Position numbers and translations under genes: made by a program | NCBI RefSeq assembly: GCF_000005505.3 | Contig: NC_016132.3 | Coordinates: 7,254,001 to 7,318,000 of the forward strand | Origin: Brachypodium distachyon | Taxonomy: Eukaryota > Streptophyta > Magnoliopsida > Poales > Poaceae | Direction: 5' to 3' | Length of the DNA stretch: 64,000 nucleotides | In this document: piece after piece, positions 1-10,943 of the stretch | How the letters are laid out: every line of letters begins with the position of its first letter | Position numbering within the stretch: position 1 is the stretch's first letter | The notes under the pieces: model-generated | What the model saw: only the letters and a program-made list of their open reading frames with translations | Database searches by the model: none | What the model was told of the DNA's origin: nothing

Positions 1-1193
1 AAATTGAAAAGGAAGATAGTTAACCTTGTTAGGAAATTTGTTAACAGAGGATGTGTGCATGAGTCAATGTAGAGGTGGGGGTGCGATCTCGTTTTTGGAA
101 AGAAAAGGGAAAGGAAATTTGTTTCTAAAAGGGGGTAACGGTAAATACTACAGACATGCAAAAGAAAAGTCATATATGATACTCCCTCCGATCCTAAATT
201 GTTGTCGAAATATTACATGTATCTAGACACTTTTTAAGAATAGATACCTCCATATTTGAGCAAATTTGAAACAAGAATTTGGGATTGGAGGGAGTAGCAT
301 GTAGGAAGTATTATAACACCAAGGCATCATTTGGTATCACGGCATCAAGAGAAGAACATGACTGACTGGATAACCAAGTTTATAATCAAAACTGATGGGG
401 ATACTTTCATCAACATGGTAAAGAAAAGGGCACATCGCACAGATCAACTACCCAAGTCTGAAGATTGTGTACCAAAAAAACCCGTAGAAAATTTGCACTA
501 GACAAACCAGTGCTTTAAAAGTCATAGCAAGATGAGATCTATATGTCCCTATAAGGCTATGTATGTGTAATGTAGTGCCTTCTATGGTTATATCCATTTA
601 AAGATTTTAGTACTAAAATTTTGTAGGGTGGCAGGTGAGTATAATGCCTAGTGCCTATCCAGAATAATTTTTTATATTGTACTCCACCCTTTACTACTTG
701 CTTGGCACTTTTTTCGATCAAATAAAGCTTATCAAGACAATGGTACTTACAAGTGACCAAAATACTCTTTTCTAATATTGAAGCACAAGAACAAGCTAGA
801 GAAGTAGGAGAAATGGGTTTACTTGTGAAGTGTAGAATACAATTTCTGTAGTTGTGAAGTGTAGAGTACAATTTCGGTTAAAATTGACAGGTGTTCTGAA
901 ACAGAGGGTATACTTGTTTGGTAGATCATTAAAAGGGTTCATATTTTCAGAACTAGGTGGTGCTCACAGTTCAAACTATAGACTAGTGTTGTTGTTTTAT
1001 CATTATCCTGTGCTGCAAATAGTTTCCTATCTCTCATCTAAAGTAAACAACACAGAAAAATTAAAGGAATAAAAACGTAGTGGCATTCCGGTTTTCTCTA
1101 CCTAGACACTAAATAACTTCCTCCAAAAAAATACACTAAAAGAACTGTCCGCATTATAACAGATAGAAGAACATCAAGATGACTAAGGATTAC
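1..1193. other. Probable intron of ALE2-like gene; no exon seen
   Basis: AT-rich sequence with no convincing coding exon on either strand. The only recognisable object is the Stowaway MITE. Because the exon to the right ends at a splice donor and not at a natural stop, this stretch is most simply an intron of the minus-strand receptor-kinase gene running off the window. It could instead be sequence that replaced the lost 3' half of that gene. Confidence 0.5.
182..294. mobile_element. Stowaway MITE (intact)
   Basis: A 113-bp element begins CTCCCTCCGATCC and ends in the inverted complement GGATTGGAGGGAG, flanked by TA on both sides (180-181, 295-296). Terminal sequence, length and TA target duplication are those of Stowaway (Tc1/mariner-type) MITEs of cereals. 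It lies inside or just beyond the presumed intron of the ALE2-like gene at the left edge. Confidence 0.88.
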
Positions 1194-2518
1194 CGGGTGC
1201 CGGAGCCAATGATCTGAACCACGTCAAATTAAGAAGACTGTAGTCCCCAACCAGTACTGGATTGATCTGAACTTTATGCAGACTAAGTGAATAATTCATT
1301 GCGGTAACTTGATCTGCTGGGAAGCTATTTCCAGTGTGGGGAGCTATGTTCATTGTGATGTTTAGCCCAGAAGCTCCAACAACATAGAAATTTACAATCT
1401 CAAACTGAGAAACCCGCAAATTGAGCTGCGCAGCAAGCTCCTCAAGAAATTCGTTGCTCCAATTTGAATTCAAGGAAACATTGCGAAGGAAGAGCTCAAC
1501 TCTTACTGGGTAAACACAATGGCAGTCTTGGCTCCCTCGTCTTTGTACCATGTTGGAAGCACAACAACCTAGTAAAACAGAAAGTGAATTATAATGGAAT
1601 TGAGACTTTACCAGCATATCTAGAGAAAAATTTAGACAGTATTGAACACCACAGGTATCTATGATTGAAGTCAATTTTACAAATTAACATTCTTTATCGA
1701 CAATCAAATATGAAACTTCTAGCAATCCTAAACATCATCTCACCAGCCACCATTCCAAGTTGATGCACGGAACATAATGCTTGAAATAGCAAAAGCTAAC
1801 AACCTTATACAATTTATGTAGTATGTAAAATAACTGATAAATTGGTTTTTGGAATCAGTCATGAGATACTATTGCCTCAGATAAGGAGGAAATCAAATCA
1901 GAATTAATTTATTAGCTATCTTTATACATATTCTTGAATAGTCAGATGGCATGCCCCTTAATACAGTGGATTTATGTAATATAAAGTCATGTTTGACAAA
2001 ATGAAATCATTTGGAATTACATTATTTCAGGCTCTAGCAATCGAACTTACCATTGTGTGGAGATACCGGAGGCTGCACTAACCCAGAAGGAGCTGCACTA
2101 GTATTCGAAGCTGCGTCAGGAGGGGCAGCATCTACATTAGCAGGAACATCTGCTGCTGAGCGCCTGTTATGCTGCACAGAAAGATCCGATAGGTCCGAGG
2201 AATAAAAGGAGAGCTCAGAAGCACCAGAGCTGGAGCTATAGCTCAGAGCTGACATAGGTGAGTGCACAGATGACAGAGCAACTGGTGATGAATATAGCTT
2301 ATTTTGTCTATGCTGATGTGTTGAGATACTTATGCCGGCTTTGGCTTGGGATACCATGGAACGAACTGGTCTCCAATCTTGTGACGGAGATATAGAAGGA
2401 GCATCAACTTTTAGAGCCGATGTTTGGGTAATCAAATCGATTTCATTGATGAATTCCAGAGCCAATATAACTACCAAAAAGTTTAAAAGAAGTCCCCTTG
2501 GAGCATCTTCTAACAACC
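1194..2518 (-). CDS. ALE2-like receptor kinase, ectodomain exons (partial)
   Basis: Two exons are read on the minus strand: 2518-2051 and 1568-1194, joined in phase across GTAAGT...CTAG. The first starts with a hydrophobic stretch (LLLNFLVVILALEF), likely the signal sequence, then a Ser/Ala/Pro-rich segment. The second encodes a folded ectodomain with paired cysteines (DCHCVYPVRVEL) and several N-glycosylation sequons, ending near GDYSLLNLTWF and LAPAP. This layout matches the extracellular part of ALE2-type plant receptor-like kinases, which act at the cell surface in epidermal development. The frame meets TAG just after the donor CCG/GTAATC, so the transmembrane and kinase exons should lie left of the window. 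No ATG is in frame in the first exon, so an upstream coding exon is also missing from this model. Family fairly sure; exact gene not. Confidence 0.62.
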
Positions 2519-3950
2519 CTGCCAAGAAACAGTACAATCAACCAGTCAGCATCCTTTTGAGACAATAATATGTTGTGCATTCTTTTTAGGCAGTGCACCA
2601 CCCCCACCGCCACCGATTTCCAGTAAAGAAACTGCCAGTCGTACAAAGTTCTGAACGACAGGAAATAATAATATGTTGTGCATAGCTCAGGAACATGTGC
2701 AACGAACTGATATGCAGTCATAAGTCTAGTGTGAAGAGCCCATGATACACACACCCCTTAGAAACAATACACACTGTGTACACAGAAATCGCCTTGCAAG
2801 GTGGCCAGGTCCAGATGTCAAGATCATAAATCATCTATGTCTACTGAAAATTAGCTACATCAGTGCAAAATAAGGGTACAACACATACAGAGTACTTTTG
2901 TATATCTCAAAGCCATGATAGATTAAGGATAATTGACTACTCCTTATCCTCGATTTCCTTCAAGGGATTCCTTAAACGAATAAATTTCTCTCTACGAAGC
3001 GCATTTAACACAAAAGGGCATCTCTAAGTACTGAGGAGAGAACTAGCCGGTGTTCCGTCAGACACGGATTAATAGCACCGGCTAATCTAAGGTGTTTAGA
3101 CATTCCTGGATAAGGCTCCAGCTAACCAGTAAAGCAAGGGCAGTGAAGCCGAGTAACGCCTGGACCTACTCACAGTCTAACCATGTCCTGAAAGCCGCCA
3201 TTTCCACGACCCCCGCTCGAGCTCCCGATTGAACTACCAAACGAGCGCGGCAACTAAGATCCCAGAACGGCCGCCACACGTCACGCACCCTCCCCGCTCC
3301 CTCCGGTCCAAACGCCCGCCGCCACCTCACCAAGGAGACAAAAATCGGGCACCCATTCCCTCCGCCGCTAAACCTCAAGCTGCTCTAAATAATCGAGGCG
3401 CGCCTCGAATTTTCAACTAGTCCGTCACTCCGCCCGCGCAAGCAAAACAGCACACCAAGCACGTAGGTCCCGTTGCTCCAACGCGACCGCGAAGTGGGCT
3501 CAGATCGGGGAGAGGTGGAATTGACTGACCTCGTCCGGAGCGGCAGCTCGCCCGCCCGAGCCGCGCCATCCCCGGCGCGGCCGCGGCGATCTACTACTGG
3601 CGCCGGGGCGCTCGGCGAGGCGGGAAGGACGGCGCCGGCGACGCGGGGCCCATGTGACGGGACGCCGGGGAGGGGGGGCAAGGTCTCGGGAGCCGGAGCT
3701 GCGCGGCGAATTTGTGTCTCCTTTTTCCTCTCCTCTGCCTCCACCTTTCGCCGTGGCCTGGAGCCTCGCTGCTGCGGTGGTTTTGCTTTTTTGCGACTGC
3801 GCCCCCCTCACCCTCGCTGCTGCTTTTTCAGCCTGCGCGACTTTTCTTTCCGTTTGCAGCGTACGCTCCAAGGCGGGGGACTGACGCGAGTGAAAGCAGT
3901 CAAAGGCTCCATGCACGCAGGCAGCCACTGCAAGATGGAAGATTTTTTGT
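2519..3950 (-). other. Upstream region and probable 5' exon of ALE2-like gene
   Basis: Positions 3200-3900 are strongly GC- and CpG-rich, like a plant promoter or first exon, whereas 2519-3150 is AT-richer and fits an intron. Open frames here are compositional. The true start codon of the ALE2-like gene must be in this stretch but I could not fix it. A TTG-initiated frame crosses the acceptor TTGGCAG at 2525-2519, but no ATG is in phase. Confidence 0.35.
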
Positions 3951-4718
3951 TTTATTTTAAAACAAGATGGAAGAATTAATTAGGAGTGCGTTGATAGCTA
4001 GCTCACCGTACTTAGCCAGCCAGATTTTTCTAGCTCGTTTTAGCTAGAGCCGGTAGAGTCAAGGCTAATTGTCTGGATGTACGCAGAATGTAAGCATTAA
4101 CTGTTACATTAGAGCCAAGATCGTGTTTTTGCCTGAGCGGGAGAGCCAGTTCGGCTCGCCTCGATCGGCAAGCCTTTTCTTGCCGTTGCAGGCTAGATTG
4201 CTTTCGAAAGCTAGATTTTGTTTCGCTAACCAAATGCATATCCTTGTCTGGCAAGGCCAGAACTATCCTTGCCCTGGATCCAAACGCTTCCTAAGAATGC
4301 TCCAATGGGTTTGACAGCGCTTGGTTCGTTTTCTCAAGTGCTTGGTTCGTTTTACAGTACTACTGACGAGTTGTTACTAGCATTTCATATTTCTTTGGCA
4401 ACAATATGCATACATTCGACACACAGAAATTAAGGAAAGTGGAAACCGAGGTAAACAGCTTGCAATCTCAATTTCAAATGGAATTTCAAATGAACAACTC
4501 TTGAATTTTGCAATCCCATAGACCTCTATTGCAATCCATATGCATGAAAAACGGTTTTTAAATTATTTCTACCCGTGGGCTGACTTCATTTGATCGTCTG
4601 TTGGGATTTCATGTTTTTCTATTCATGTGAATCAGACACATAATTTACAAGTTTTCTCAAATGTTTTTCCAAATCTTTGTTTCACATGTGCATTTCCATG
4701 TTCATGTGATGCCCTTTC
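3951..4718. other. Intergenic, nothing coding seen
   Basis: No supported gene. The sequence 4318-4352 has a short direct repeat (GCTTGGTTCGTTTT twice). The rest is AT-rich spacer up to the Copia LTR. Confidence 0.5.
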
Positions 4719-5964
4719 TGAAAGGGCATTTCTCTCCTAAGTGGTTTGCTGGTGATGACAATGCGTTGTGTGGACTAATCGTGCGTTAAGTTTTTCAGAT
4801 TTGATATCAAATGGTGCAAAACGATTCGATGCCCTCAAGATTGGAAAAGAAGCATGTGGAGTTTAGCGGTTTTTTCATTTATTGAGTCATAAAAACTCTG
4901 TACTATTAAGAGGGGGTCCACATGAGAAGGTAATGGGTGAATCGTTTTTCACATACAGAAACATACATCATGCACCCACATAAAGCCTACCAAAAAGTGA
5001 GAGAACATTTCTATTAATCTGCTGTGGTGCCTGTGTTTGCCCAGGTCCAGAAGTTCTGGTGGAGTTCCGGGCAACCGGAACTTCCACCCTATCTCCGGAC
5101 CAGCTCCGTGATGCTACTGGAATCCTGTATGGATTTCCGGAGGTTGAGCCGGAACTTCCGATGTCGAGCGGAAGTTCCACCCCTGGAGCTCGCAGTGCAT
5201 AACGGTTAGATTTTGGAGAGTCCATATAAATAACCCTTCGTCCCCAAAGGCTATCCTGCTCGAGCACGAAGCCAAGAACAACCCAGTCTCACTCAAGAAC
5301 ACCAAAAGCTTCAATCTAGTAGATCTCCCTCCACAGAGCTTCCCCCTTGTTGATTCTTTGAGGATTGGAGAAGAAGAGCTAGATCTAGGATTTCACCGAG
5401 TCACAAAATTGAATCCCCTTGTTTCTCTCGTGGATTTTGTTTCTCTTGGGCTTTTGGGAGCGGTTGGCTTGAGCTTTCCCTTGGTGTGAGGAGCTCGGGG
5501 ATTGGATTGGGAGCCTCCAATTGGTTTGTGGAGCTAGCTCTGGTCAAGTTTGTAAGGGTTTGGACTTCGCCCCCAAGGAAGCCACTGGTGGAACTCACCT
5601 CACCTTTGTAGCGTTGTGAGAGCTCATCGCACCTTTGGTGTGGTGAGTTGGAGAATAGAGTGAGCCTTTGTGGCGTCTCTACCTTTGTGGTAGAGCACTC
5701 CTCCAAACGAAGACGTACACCGACCTCAATAAGCGGAACTCCGGTGAAATCTTTGTCTCCGCGTGTGGTATCTTTTCCCCTTTACATTCTTGCTATCTAT
5801 TGTTGCTTTGGCTATTGCATTTCAACTAGGGTTGTATTCATTTTAGAGAATCTAGCAAACCCTAGGATTAAGTGCTTTGTATTTTTCAAGAAAAGAAAAA
5901 CAAAAAGTAAAAAATTGTGAGTCGCCTATTCACCCCCCCTCTAGCCGACCATACCGATCTTTCA
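4719..5964 (+). repeat. Copia LTR (about 1246 bp)
   Basis: The LTR starts TGAAAGGGCATTTCTC and ends CCGATCTTTCA, so it has the TG...CA ends with a short inverted TGAAAG/CTTTCA. The right end is fixed by the adjoining primer-binding site; the left end is inferred from the terminal inverted motif. Its 5' sequence resembles the CTCTCCTAAGTGG start common in Maximus/SIRE-like Copia LTRs of grasses. Confidence 0.75.
5225..5232 (+). promoter_or_regulatory. LTR TATA box
   Basis: TATAAATA sits about 500 bp into the LTR, in the expected sense orientation, followed by a C-rich start region. This is the likely retroelement core promoter. Confidence 0.6.
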
Positions 5965-5966
5965 AT

Positions 5967-5977
5967 TGGTATCAGAG
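5967..5977 (+). other. Copia primer-binding site
   Basis: TGGTATCAGAG begins 3 bases after the LTR end and is complementary to the 3' end of initiator methionine tRNA, the usual primer of plant Copia elements. Confidence 0.9.
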
Positions 5978-6015
5978 TCTCGTCTCTTAATTAGAGCTTT
6001 ACCGCTCTTAAGAGT

Positions 6016-6246
6016 ATGGCCGGCGATGATGGGGAACCCAACATGAAACTCCAAGAAACCGAGGTGATAGATGATAATGCTCTACTAATTTTTAAATCCA
6101 TCAAATTGCTTTTGGATAGCATGCAAAAGGTTATTGTAGATAGTGTGGACAAAAAGATTAGTGAGCACCTACCTAACAAAGCCTCTTCACTGTCCATACT
6201 CTTTGAAATACGGAGAAACAAAGATGCCCAAGCTGCCATGCCATAA
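6016..6246 (+). pseudogene. Copia gag N-terminus fragment
   Basis: An ATG 39 bases past the primer-binding site opens 76 codons (starts MAGDDGEPNM, ends DAQAAMP). Position and the lysine/aspartate-rich helical character fit the start of a Copia gag. The frame is closed by sequence that no longer belongs to the element, so this is a dead fragment. Confidence 0.6.
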
Positions 6247-6253
6247 TAACATA

Positions 6254-6374
6254 CTCTCTCCGTCTCATATTAAGTGACGAAATATTACACGTATCTAGAC
6301 TTTTTTTGGTATATATACATCTATATTTAGGCAAATTTGAGTCACTTAATGTGAGATTAATATGAGATTGAGGG
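6254..6374. mobile_element. Stowaway MITE (diverged)
   Basis: Left end CTCTCTCCGTCTCATATTAA and right end TATGAGATTGAGGG form an imperfect inverted repeat around the family core AAATATTACACGTATCTAGAC, with TA at both borders. It abuts the truncated end of the Copia remnant. Confidence 0.7.
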
Positions 6375-8096
6375 TGTATATTTTGTTCTATTTTTCCATG
6401 TTGGGGTTTCTGCAAATTAAAGGGACGCTAATACTTTTATGAAAAGAAGCATTATTTTCGAGAGAGTATAGATCTTGCACATGCAAGGGTATGTGTTTGA
6501 GTTTACATGCTTATGCGCCTTCATAAGATCTAAAAAATCATAGTCGTGCATTATGTTATAACACGAGAACCTAAAATATTATGCAAGAATATTTATCAAA
6601 AATACCCTGCACACAAAGGACAAACGATTCAAGCTATTTTTGAACATGTTCCACGGGCGGTCAATCTAGAGGACAATCTATGATTTCATTACTTATCCAT
6701 CGATGTATATTCATTCCATGTCCTTTTCTTTTCAACGAACTCCTTCTTTTTTTTATGAGATTTCGAAAATAATAATATCAGACTCAAATGTATCGTCCGT
6801 GAATCAATTCAGTTATTCAGCTAGGAATAAACTACTTAGTTCGACAGACCCGACTTAATTAGCCTTGAAAAGAAGGTGTTTCGGTTAGGATTCCGAGCTT
6901 TAGCGTAGGTGGAGGTAAACTAAGCTAGAACACGCTAAACTAAACACTAGGTTAGGATAAACTAATCCATCACCCAGCTACTTTAACCCAAGAAAGGACG
7001 GTGCCCAGTAGGCTACAGTTAGATGCGTACCAAATCCGGGTCGACGCAGACGCGGCCAGGTATTCTTTTTCTTCATGTATGTGTATCCATTTAGCCTCCG
7101 TGCCAAATTGACAGTGACACCCTACCTTTTTTCTACAATCAATAGCGATAGCCAAGGAGCACTAGCACTTGAAAGCAGGATGGAGAACAAGTTCTTGGCT
7201 AATCCTGGACCATTGGGTTGAGAATGAGCGCCATTATTTGACCAGTGATCTTTTCCTTTTGACGAGTAGAAGAAATTCTGGATTGTGTTGACAGCGACTC
7301 GATCACATACATCTCCTTTTAAAATAGGGTTTAAAATATATATACTAGCTAGCTAGCATGACTAGAAACCCGTATGATGGCATTCGGGTCAGTCCTTGTC
7401 CTTCGCTGAATCAGTGAAAATCAGGTGGCAAGAACTTTGACATATCCTCTGAGTCTCTGATCCACTTGCTTCGTTTGACCCTGCAGACATACAGAGGCCG
7501 AAATTCTCTACAGCTGAATCTCAAGTTACTCTACCTAACAACGGCCGGGCGAAAGGCGAAAGCTATGGCCAGACAACAAACTTGATTAGGCAGACATTTC
7601 AGCTTAATCTACTGCCAGTCGTGGTGCGACTAGTTTCAACCATGACGCCGGCTGGTCTTCTGTTATTCTCACGGTTATCTGCACATCAGCACATGCAATG
7701 CTCACCTCGGCACTTTTGTTTATACTAGTTATTATTCGGATATTATGGATAGTTAGGATAATAAATTTAGCACCACCGTACCACGGACATGCATGGATGT
7801 CCCCCCTCCACAGGACTCCACTCGAAAAACGGAGCCATATCAAATTAGAGTGGCACAGCCGGCCACTTGATCAAGTTGAGGCTAACCGTCATTTTCGTTT
7901 TGCTCCGTGCATGCAGCGAACCCCCGCCACCCATGTCGCGTATTTACCCCTCACAATCTTGTGTGGCCGGCCACCTTCCCAATCTCCTCCCTACAAGCGC
8001 AGCCGACGCATCGCTCGTGTACATAACATTCGTCGGCACCAAACAACTACTTATCATAACACCAATATACCAATAAACCAGCAGGCAAGTAGAGCC
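6375..8096. other. Intergenic region and promoter of the PMEI gene
   Basis: No coding feature is supported in 6380-7690. The last 400 bases before the ATG at 8097 are GC-mixed with pyrimidine-rich blocks and are the likely promoter and 5'UTR. I do not see a clear TATA box. The open frame running in from 7698 is continuous with the gene but only its part from 8097 looks like protein. Confidence 0.5.
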
Positions 8097-8627
8097 ATGG
8101 CGCGATCATCAACCCGCACGCTGCTGGTCCTCCTGGCCGTGGTCGTGGCCATATCCGCGGCGGCGTCCCCGGCATCGGCGGCCGACGTGGCCGGGATCTG
8201 CAAGGGCACCGCGTACCCGGAGCTGTGCGTGGCCATGGCGGGGAAGCAGGCCGGGGGCGCCACGCCGGTGGACGCGCTGGCGGTGCTCAACATGCAGGTG
8301 GACGCGTTCGAGATCCACGCGGCCAAGGCCAAGGCGCACGTGGTGGAGTTGTCGGCCGCGCCGACGACGACGCCCAAGGCCAAGGAGGCCCTGGACCTGT
8401 GCGGCAACCTCTACGGCGACGTCCTCGACACCCTGGGCGCCGCCAAGCGCGCCATCGTCTTCAAGGACGCCGTCACCATCCGCGCCATGATGAGCATGGC
8501 GGCGCAGGACATGCAGGGGTGCGACGAGAAGTTCAGGCAGGTGGGCGAGAACAACCCGCTCACACACTTCGACCAGTCGCTCCTCAACCTGTCCGAGAAC
8601 TGCCGCTACCTCTCCAACATGATCTGA
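8097..8627 (+). CDS. Invertase/pectin methylesterase inhibitor (PMEI) family protein
   Basis: An intronless gene of 176 codons. Residues 1-28 are a clear signal peptide (hydrophobic LLVLLAVVVAISAAA, then SPASAA), so the product is secreted to the cell wall. The mature part has the family's cysteines: C35 and C44 (ICKGTAYPELC) forming the N-terminal hairpin bridge, then LDLCGNLY and MQGCDEKF for the four-helix bundle, plus a fifth in SENCRYL. These proteins block either pectin methylesterases or acid invertases; sequence alone does not say which. The start ATG at 8097 is chosen because the signal peptide follows at once, although the frame is open for 133 codons upstream. The coding region is very GC-rich compared with its flanks, as is usual for intronless grass genes. 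Confidence 0.9.
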   Translation: MARSSTRTLLVLLAVVVAISAAASPASAADVAGICKGTAYPELCVAMAGKQAGGATPVDALAVLNMQVDAFEIHAAKAKAHVVELSAAPTTTPKAKEALDLCGNLYGDVLDTLGAAKRAIVFKDAVTIRAMMSMAAQDMQGCDEKFRQVGENNPLTHFDQSLLNLSENCRYLSNMI

Positions 8628-8845
8628 TCCGAGCTGTCCCCGCCGGAGGAGCAGCTTGTGTCTCTGATCGGAGGATCGATCAGACACGTATATTATTCTA
8701 CGCAAAAAAACGACCGACTGACCTTTGTTGTCACTGCCGTTGCACACCTTGACGCGTGTGTTTGTAATTTCTTTCCTTTCGTCGCATACTGTTTTATTGG
8801 GGCGTTAGATGTGTTGAGTTACTCGATCTTTGGGAAGGGGAGGCG

Positions 8846-9001
8846 AATCGGAACCTGTTATTTCTGAAATTTCAATTGCAGTTGCACATATGTTTCTTTT
8901 CTATAGCCTTGCTGCATCGATCTGGATGTGAATATCCTTTCTTGTGGAGGCGAATTGGAACCTGTTCTTTCTGAAATTTGAATCGCAGTTGCACACATTT
9001 T
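8846..9001 (+). repeat. Two-copy direct repeat of about 50 bp
   Basis: GGCGAATCGGAACCTGTT at 8842 onward recurs as GGCGAATTGGAACCTGTT at 8949 onward, both followed by near-identical sequence to TTGCACA. The copies are about 107 bp apart, so this looks like a small tandem duplication downstream of the PMEI gene. Confidence 0.7.
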
Positions 9002-10013
9002 CTTTTACTAGCAGAATGCTTGTGCGTTGCCACGACAAAGGCAATGCACTTTTGGAAAAAAAATTCTCTTTTTTTTTCCTCTTGCATCACACCGGTTCTC
9101 TCTCCTAGGCCACCTTCCCCAGAACACCTAGCCCAGGCCTGCACGAGCGCTCGTGCTCGTCTTTCTCCTCGCGCCAGAAGCAACGCACACACGCGATGGC
9201 CGCCGAAATCTCCGCCATCAACGACGCCTACTCGCCCCACGACTCGTTCAGGTGCTCTGAACCGCATCCCATGGCCCTCCCCTTTCTTTTCCCCTCCTCA
9301 ATCATCCCCTAATCATGGCTGAACCACCTACGCGCGCGTTGTCGTAGTGGCTCCCGTTGGCCCAGATCAGCACGCGTCGGGGACGAGGGCTGAGGGAACT
9401 TACTTGTTCCCTTGTATAGTTGTATTCTCTGGAATTAAATGGTGCCCTTCCCGCCTGGGTGCGAGCCCACCCCCCCAACCTTCTGCTCGCGCTTCATCTG
9501 CATCCCCGTCGGTGACCTCGAGGTCGAGGACGGACCAAACTGCCTATCCTGCCCGCCTGGCGTTCTATCCACATGTTGTGGATGAGTCTGTATTGCTTGC
9601 GTCAGCGATCTTGTTTCGTTCCGTGGTTGCTCGTGTTCGAGTCGGCTCCGTGATTGATCTCTTGGGCCTGCCGTGTATACATATGCGGATGAGTTCGGCC
9701 TGCTGGGCCTACCGTGTATGTGGATGAGTTCGGCTGAGACAGGGGCGTCCCCGTGTCGGACGAGGGCTCGGTGTGACGGGTGGGCGCATGGGGTTTGACA
9801 AGCGACGAAAAACTTGGTGAAGAGAACGTTCCGTATTTTTTAGATAGATACAAATTGCCTTGATGCATCTGGACGTGTGCATCCTTCCTTGTGGCTGATC
9901 TAATCCATGTATGTACCGATACCAATATCGAGTTAGTTCAAGGGGGGGGGGGGTGTGCCAGCTACCGGCCATCACATTTTGAGGTATACGTTCAGTTCAA
10001 ATGAATCTCGTTT
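9002..10013. other. Intergenic; possible orphan first exon at 9196
   Basis: Mostly unexplained. At 9196 an ATG opens MAAEISAINDAYSPHDSF and runs to a donor-like CAG/GTGCTC at 9250, so it could be an orphan or captured first exon. No second exon was found. A run of 13 G occurs near 9942-9954. Confidence 0.3.
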
Positions 10014-10200
10014 GAGAAAATTACGCAAAACCACCACATTTGAGGAACACATCTAGAAAACCACCTTTTTTTTTTCAAATTACCACCGCTTTTGTGCTCC
10101 TTCGTACTCCTGCACACTGATTTCACAGTTGATCGCGTTTTGACGGAAATACTGACCAGGGGACCCACATGTCGGTGCCACCGTGGCGCCTCATTGGATA
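10014..10200 (+). mobile_element. Half of a Mutator-like element (one TIR)
   Basis: GAGAAAATTACGCAAAACCA and the following sequence to GTCGGTGCCACCGTGG match the left end of the complete element at 27339-28833. The matching inverted end is not found downstream, so only one terminus remains or the partner has diverged. Confidence 0.5.
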
Positions 10201-10943
10201 AGAACCTTCTTCCCTACTCCGTTCGCCCTCGAGCCGTGTCACCGCCACCCTCAAGCTCCTCGCGCCCACATCCGTCCGCCTGCGAGCCGTGCTGCCACCG
10301 CCCTCTAGCTCGTCGCGCCCGCCTCCGTCCGCCCGCGTTTGCTGCCGCCGCCTTCAAGCTCGCCGTGCTGCAAGCTCGAAGAAGACAAACACAAGCACCC
10401 TGAGATATCCTACGACCAAGAACACGGCCCAAATTTAGCAAGGAGCTATCATGTCGATTGACGAATCATTGGGTCACCTCGAAGTTTCCACAAGTCCCAA
10501 CAAGGAAAGATTTAAGTTACCGAACCATAGAAACAGTATGAACTTGATTTATTTCGGCGTTGGAATAAATTCATAGAAATCATAAACACACGATGCCAGC
10601 TATGGTTTTCGATGTGCTGGGCCGAATTATGATACCTTCTCATCTTAGTGGGCCAAATAAATGTCCGTCGTGCACAACCCAGCAAAAATTGGCCACCGAC
10701 CTGTACAAAAAGAGAAGAAAATAATTGGCACCGGAAAAAGAATTGAGAGAGAGAGAGAGAGAGGCGCAAAAATAGGGGAATATCTCGATCGTGGTGTGGG
10801 CTTTAAACTCCCTTTGGCACCGGCCACTAGGGTTTCTCCTTCTTTTCTCCCCCGCTCTCGCGCTCCTCCCCCGTCGCCTAGCTAGGGTTTTGGCCTCTCC
10901 GCCGCCACCACCGCGCGAGAGAGACCAGAGCGAGTAGCCAGCC
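10201..10943 (+). promoter_or_regulatory. Importin alpha promoter and 5'UTR
   Basis: Two TGGGCC site-II motifs (10618-10623, 10649-10654) lie about 300 bp upstream of the start codon. A GA-dinucleotide run occupies 10745-10763, followed by two pyrimidine-rich TAGGGTTT-type telo-box motifs (near 10828 and 10882). Site II plus telo-box is a known promoter signature of plant housekeeping and growth genes. Confidence 0.6.

Larger units (their letters stand above)
4719..6250 (+). mobile_element. Truncated Copia retrotransposon (one LTR, PBS, gag start)
   Basis: A single LTR is followed by a methionine-tRNA type primer-binding site and the beginning of gag. The remaining gag-pol and the second LTR are absent. 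The break falls at about 6246, next to a Stowaway MITE. Such 5' remnants arise by illegitimate recombination or deletion. Confidence 0.82.

Noticed and set aside
3385..3979. Several overlapping frames in the CpG-rich block
   Set aside because: No family motif in any of them; better explained as promoter/5'UTR of the minus-strand gene.
8109..8752. Long frames overlapping the PMEI gene on both strands
   Set aside because: GC-rich coding sequence leaves other frames open; only the +1 frame has the signal peptide and cysteine pattern.
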